Below are positions 60,471 through 64,000 of a stretch of DNA of 64,000 nt, piece by piece. Origin of the DNA: Cytophagales bacterium (lineage in GTDB: Bacteria > Bacteroidota > Bacteroidia > Cytophagales > Cyclobacteriaceae); the NCBI GenBank assembly GCA_022360055.1, contig JAKSDO010000153.1, forward strand, positions 43,172 to 107,171, read 5' to 3'. Both the position numbers and the translations under genes were made by a program. The notes below the pieces were generated by a model that saw nothing but the letters and a program-made list of their open reading frames with translations, was not told the origin of the DNA and made no database searches. Numbering within the stretch: the stretch's first letter is position 1; each line of letters opens with the position of its first letter.

Positions 60471-62567
60471 CTACTTTTCGATCACACCTATTTCATTGAT
60501 TATTACACGCTGACTTCCTTCTGCATCGGCTTTGGCCACAAAGCGCAAATAACGTGTGCTGATCGGGGCAAATGTTTTCACTTGCTCTATAGGGTTATTC
60601 AGTACATTGGAGAATTCCCCTTCCGATTGTTTTATCCAGCTTTTTCCATCGACACTGGTATAAAAAGCATACGAAGAAACCGGATGCAGACCATGTCCTG
60701 TCTGACGAGGCAGATAGGTAAATCCGTAGATTTTGCGGCTGTCTCCCATATCAATTTTTATTTCCTGTGGAAGTGGACGGTCGCTTCCGCCCATGCTCCA
60801 TGAGGTATTGGGATCTCCGTCTATTGCCTGATATGCCTTATTCAAATCTCCGCTTGTTGCTGAGATTACCTGCCAGTTAGCTTTGGATACACCATATTGT
60901 TTTTTCTTAACCGCGCTTTTTCTGTCTTCCCGTGTATTATAGGCTACTGCCTTTACTACGGCTCCCTTATTAAGTGTAAACGGGGCTTCGTAGCGGGTAC
61001 TATTTGTACCCGGTTCCGAACTGTCCAGGGTATAGTATATCTGGTTGCCTTCCTCGGCCTTCATGGTCACCACTCCGGATTTATTCCGATTTATCTGTGG
61101 CGAATTCACAAGCGTAGGAGCGTTATAGGCTTCTATGGCAGATATCACCGGACTCCCCTTGGCATCTGTTATATTCACACGCAGCGCAGTAGCCGTTACC
61201 CTGTCTGTTCGGAGAATCCTCTTATAACCAATGGTAGTCTCTTGTGCAATGGTTTCCCAGTTTCCGTTTACTTTTGCTTCTACATTAAATTCGCGTACAC
61301 GCTGGCCCAATTTGATGTATTCCTGCAGCAGTACACGGTTTACCGGTGTAGGTTCATCAAATTTGAAAATAACGGATGCCTGAATTTGTCCGTCATCAGT
61401 AGCCCAGTAGGTTTCTTTATCGCCATCAATTACATTAGCTGCATTGTACTGATTGCTGTTACCGCGCACATTATCAGAAATTACTTCACTATCAGCGAGC
61501 AGTTCGGTTTTGAAGTCTTCCTTCAGGATGGCTGTTAATTCTTTTAAGCGAGCTTCATCGTTTTCATGTACAAGCCCTCTCCTGTCCACCGGAAGGTTTA
61601 ACAGCAAGTTTGCGTTACGTCCTACCGATTGGTAGTAAATATCCACCATTTTTTCGATGGGACGAACTTTATCGTCCTCGGAAGCATGGTAAAACCATCC
61701 CGGCCTTATGGATACGTCTGCTTCTCCGGGCACCCACCGCTCTCCGTCTTCATGGCCCGACCGGAACTCGGTGTAATGCACTTTACCTGCCAATTCATCT
61801 TTTTGGCGCAAGAGGCACCAATTGGTCTTGTTCGCCCAGCCTTCTTCGTTTCCTATCCAGCGTGCTTCGGAAGGTCCTACCCCCCATACCAGGGTATTGG
61901 GAGACCATTTGTAAATAGAATCGTAGGTAGTTTGCCAATCATAATATTCCAGAGTGTTGATTTTACGGGTTTCATTGGCTCCGCCGTAGTAGCCATCTCC
62001 GCCATTGGCTCCATCAAACCACATTTCGAATACATCCCCATAATTGGTCAGAAGCTCTTGGAGCTGGTTCCTGAAATAGGTGATATAGCCAGGCCTCCCA
62101 TATTCGGGATGGTTCCTGTCCCACGGAGAAAGGTATAAGCCTAATTTCAGTTCGTATTCTTTACAAGCCTCCGATAGTTCTCTTACCACATCACCATTGC
62201 CGTCTTTCCACGGTGCGTTTTTTACGGAATGGTCGGTATATTTGGAAGGCCAAAGACAAAACCCGTCATGATGTTTGGCGGTAAGAATAATGCCTTTCAT
62301 ACCGGCTTCCTTTACAATGCGTGCCCATTGACGGGTATCTAACTCGGTTGGGTTAAATATCTCGGGAGATTCATCTCCGTATCCCCATTCTTTGTTGGTA
62401 AAGGTATTGGTAGTAAAGTGAATAAAGGCATAAAATTCGAGTTCATGCCAGTCCAGTTGCTTTTGAGTAGGTAATGGCCCTACGGGCGCCGGTGGCAGCA
62501 CTTGTTCCCGGCAGTCGGTAAACATTATGGCACTAAGAAGTACCGGTAGCATGACAATCCTTTTCAT
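60471..62567 (-). CDS. GH29 alpha-L-fucosidase with CBM32-like and CHB_HEX_C domains
   Basis: The 698-residue product has a lipoprotein-like signal (MLPVLLSAIMFTDC). The GH29 barrel (about 35-340) shows EFYAFIHFTTNTFTNKEWG, ILTAKHHDGFCLWPS, LGLYLSPWDRNHPEYG and VFEMWFDGANGGDGYYGG, whose Asp is the probable nucleophile. An F5/8 type C domain (about 350-475) follows, then a chitobiase C-terminal-like domain (about 480-550: IYYTLDSSEPGTNSTRYEAP) and a second F5/8 type C domain (about 555-695). This layout fits the GH29 subgroup B enzymes that prefer branched alpha-1,3/1,4-fucose; that assignment is inference. Confidence 0.93.
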   Translation of the reverse strand: MKRIVMLPVLLSAIMFTDCREQVLPPAPVGPLPTQKQLDWHELEFYAFIHFTTNTFTNKEWGYGDESPEIFNPTELDTRQWARIVKEAGMKGIILTAKHHDGFCLWPSKYTDHSVKNAPWKDGNGDVVRELSEACKEYELKLGLYLSPWDRNHPEYGRPGYITYFRNQLQELLTNYGDVFEMWFDGANGGDGYYGGANETRKINTLEYYDWQTTYDSIYKWSPNTLVWGVGPSEARWIGNEEGWANKTNWCLLRQKDELAGKVHYTEFRSGHEDGERWVPGEADVSIRPGWFYHASEDDKVRPIEKMVDIYYQSVGRNANLLLNLPVDRRGLVHENDEARLKELTAILKEDFKTELLADSEVISDNVRGNSNQYNAANVIDGDKETYWATDDGQIQASVIFKFDEPTPVNRVLLQEYIKLGQRVREFNVEAKVNGNWETIAQETTIGYKRILRTDRVTATALRVNITDAKGSPVISAIEAYNAPTLVNSPQINRNKSGVVTMKAEEGNQIYYTLDSSEPGTNSTRYEAPFTLNKGAVVKAVAYNTREDRKSAVKKKQYGVSKANWQVISATSGDLNKAYQAIDGDPNTSWSMGGSDRPLPQEIKIDMGDSRKIYGFTYLPRQTGHGLHPVSSYAFYTSVDGKSWIKQSEGEFSNVLNNPIEQVKTFAPISTRYLRFVAKADAEGSQRVIINEIGVIEK

Positions 62568-62586
62568 GAAGTGTTTTTAGGTATCG

Positions 62587-64000
62587 TTAGTCAATTTTAT
62601 CAATCAAAATCCTGCGTTCTGTTCCATCGAATTTACAAATGTAAAGATCTTCAACTCCTGAGGGCAAATAAATCTTTCTTGTCGAGCACGAATTAAATCC
62701 ATGCCCTCTATAATACTCAATTTTTTGTTTTTTATCCCCAAACCCGGCCATCAAATACATGTCGTCAGGTTGAAAACCGATGACACTTGAATTACCGGGC
62801 GTATCTAATTTCAATGCTTGAAGGGGACCCATATTTTCTGAGATCAAATAAATTCTTTCATTATTTACCATGATTGATGCCAAAGATTTCTTATCCCATC
62901 CTGCCACAAAATTTGTAGTTGCAGGCGCTTCCGCCTTCCATGAAAAATCCCCCTGATTTATTAGAACATTACCATAGGAGGCATCATAATATCCCGTTAG
63001 GCTTTCTTCAGAAAAACTATTTCCCACTAGTATTAAATCAGGTAGAGGATCCGCATTTAAATAGTCTATAATTGTTCCAAACACAGGAGAAAACTGAGCC
63101 TCAATTGGAAGGGCGTGTATTTTGAAACCTTTACTCCCGCAATTTTCCAACACAACTGATTCCATAACCTCACAGCTCATCTTGAAAGTGCGATCCAATT
63201 CTTCCTTTGTAAAAGCTTTGCTAAATGGAGTTTTACCATAATCAGCATGGGTTGTAAATCTGTTTTTTATACCCGGGATCAAGTCTACGAGTGTACTATA
63301 TGGATGGACGATATAAGAATTGTCTCCAATGTAATTCGTAACGATCGGATCTATACTTCCGTTCTTATCAAAATCACCCGTGTGAATCTCCAGAGGTTTT
63401 TCTATGGAACACTTAAAAAATGAATTAAGTCCGTAGTTGCCTACAATATAATCAGTATCTCCATCCTGATCCAAATCTCCTCCGTTAATACTATTCCACC
63501 ATCCCCCGGTTTTTAGTAATGAATTCCCGATAGGCGAGTTAACAAAGGAATGATTCATATTTATCAAAGGGGTTATCGGCATCCATTCTCCCACCACTAT
63601 TAAATCCAAGGTATTGTTATTATCCAAATCACTCCAAATTGCGGAAGTTACCATACCGAGTTTTCCTTTTGAATCACCTAACAAATCCGATTGATCTTTA
63701 AAAACACCTCCGTCATTTTGCAACAGGTAACTTTGAGGTGTCAACGGGTAACTTCTGCCAACTACTCTACCCCCAACAAAAAGATCCAAATCACCATCAC
63801 GATCATAATCTCCTCCTATTACACAAGAACCGGAACTTTCAATCCTTGGCAGCGCATTTTTTCTTAGTTCAAAATTACCTCTCCCATCATTGATATAAAG
63901 ACGATCCTGATAATGACTATCTTTTGCCGGCCATTTATATCCTCCGGAAACAATGTATAAATCCAAATCACCATCGCGATCCGAATCAAAAAATAAGGCC
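62587..64000 (-). CDS. VCBS/FG-GAP repeat surface protein, 5' end cut by window edge
   Basis: The frame is open to the right edge, so only the C-terminal 470 or so residues are seen. Calcium-loop repeats of the FG-GAP/VCBS type occur: DSDRDGDLDLYIVSGG, DYDRDGDLDLFVGG, DLDNNNTLDLIVVGEW, DLDQDGDTDYIVGNYG and DFDKNGSIDPIVTNYI. The end LPSGVEDLYICKFDGTERRI follows. Such proteins form seven-bladed integrin-like propellers at the cell surface and are frequent beside SusCD systems in this phylum. Some resemble the CRTAC1/ASPIC-UnbV group. It lies 20 bp before the GH29 gene and is probably co-transcribed. Confidence 0.85.
   Translation of the reverse strand, partial: ALFFDSDRDGDLDLYIVSGGYKWPAKDSHYQDRLYINDGRGNFELRKNALPRIESSGSCVIGGDYDRDGDLDLFVGGRVVGRSYPLTPQSYLLQNDGGVFKDQSDLLGDSKGKLGMVTSAIWSDLDNNNTLDLIVVGEWMPITPLINMNHSFVNSPIGNSLLKTGGWWNSINGGDLDQDGDTDYIVGNYGLNSFFKCSIEKPLEIHTGDFDKNGSIDPIVTNYIGDNSYIVHPYSTLVDLIPGIKNRFTTHADYGKTPFSKAFTKEELDRTFKMSCEVMESVVLENCGSKGFKIHALPIEAQFSPVFGTIIDYLNADPLPDLILVGNSFSEESLTGYYDASYGNVLINQGDFSWKAEAPATTNFVAGWDKKSLASIMVNNERIYLISENMGPLQALKLDTPGNSSVIGFQPDDMYLMAGFGDKKQKIEYYRGHGFNSCSTRKIYLPSGVEDLYICKFDGTERRILIDKID

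Noticed and set aside
1..64000. CRISPR arrays, tRNA or rRNA genes, prophage or secretion-system clusters
   Set aside because: No regularly spaced repeats, tRNA-like cloverleaf sequences, rRNA motifs or matching protein sets were seen.

Overview
The window reads as one stretch of a Bacteroidota genome, probably a polysaccharide-degrading member of the Cytophagia or a related class. The evidence is two SusC/SusD pairs, three ECF sigma/FecR pairs next to TonB-dependent receptors with an N-terminal STN domain, many lipoprotein signal peptides, and dispersed hairpin repeats that resemble ones common in this phylum. The species cannot be named from the sequence. No rRNA, tRNA, CRISPR array, phage or complete insertion sequence was seen.

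Region 1 (1-17164, all minus strand) is a complete polysaccharide-utilisation-type locus: sigma factor, FecR, SusC, SusD, a terminator-like hairpin, then five secreted proteins. These are an 898-residue modular protein, a 599-residue beta-rich protein, two tandem DUF4838 paralogues and a DUF5703/GH95-like protein cut by the left edge. None belongs to a family whose activity I can name, so the substrate is unknown. A 156-bp element with 10-bp terminal inverted repeats sits exactly at the 3' end of the 599-residue gene and supplies its stop codon.

Region 2 (17538-20840) holds a GH29 fucosidase and a sulfatase, with a possible gene remnant between them. This pairing points to sulfated fucose-containing glycans. 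Region 3 (21258-27362) has a beta-barrel receptor divergent from a LytS/LytTR-type two-component pair, followed by an S41 protease lipoprotein. Region 4 (27447-33412) is a second sigma/FecR/STN-receptor signalling set, without SusD, next to two small fibronectin-type-III lipoproteins.

Region 5 (33859-49276) is a second SusC/SusD locus with an unusual enzyme set: a metallophosphoesterase fused to a PQQ-type propeller, two endonuclease/exonuclease/phosphatase-fold enzymes (one with a LamG domain) and a GH116 glycosidase. The combination suggests a substrate with both phosphoester and glucosyl bonds, such as a phospho-glycolipid. Its sigma factor is divergent from FecR.

Region 6 (49643-64000) is a fucose/galactose-type catabolic cluster: Gfo/Idh/MocA dehydrogenase, two ThuA proteins (one fused to a PmoA/DUF6807 domain), a TIM-barrel isomerase, an AraC regulator, a GH117-like propeller enzyme, GH95 and GH29 fucosidases, and a VCBS/FG-GAP protein cut by the right edge.

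The most striking noncoding feature is a repeat present as three exactly 90-bp copies. Each ends directly at the start codon of a different gene (susD-like, Gfo/Idh, GH95), and a fourth, internally shortened copy lies elsewhere. It may be an intercistronic regulatory element or a mobile repeat that has become part of gene leaders.
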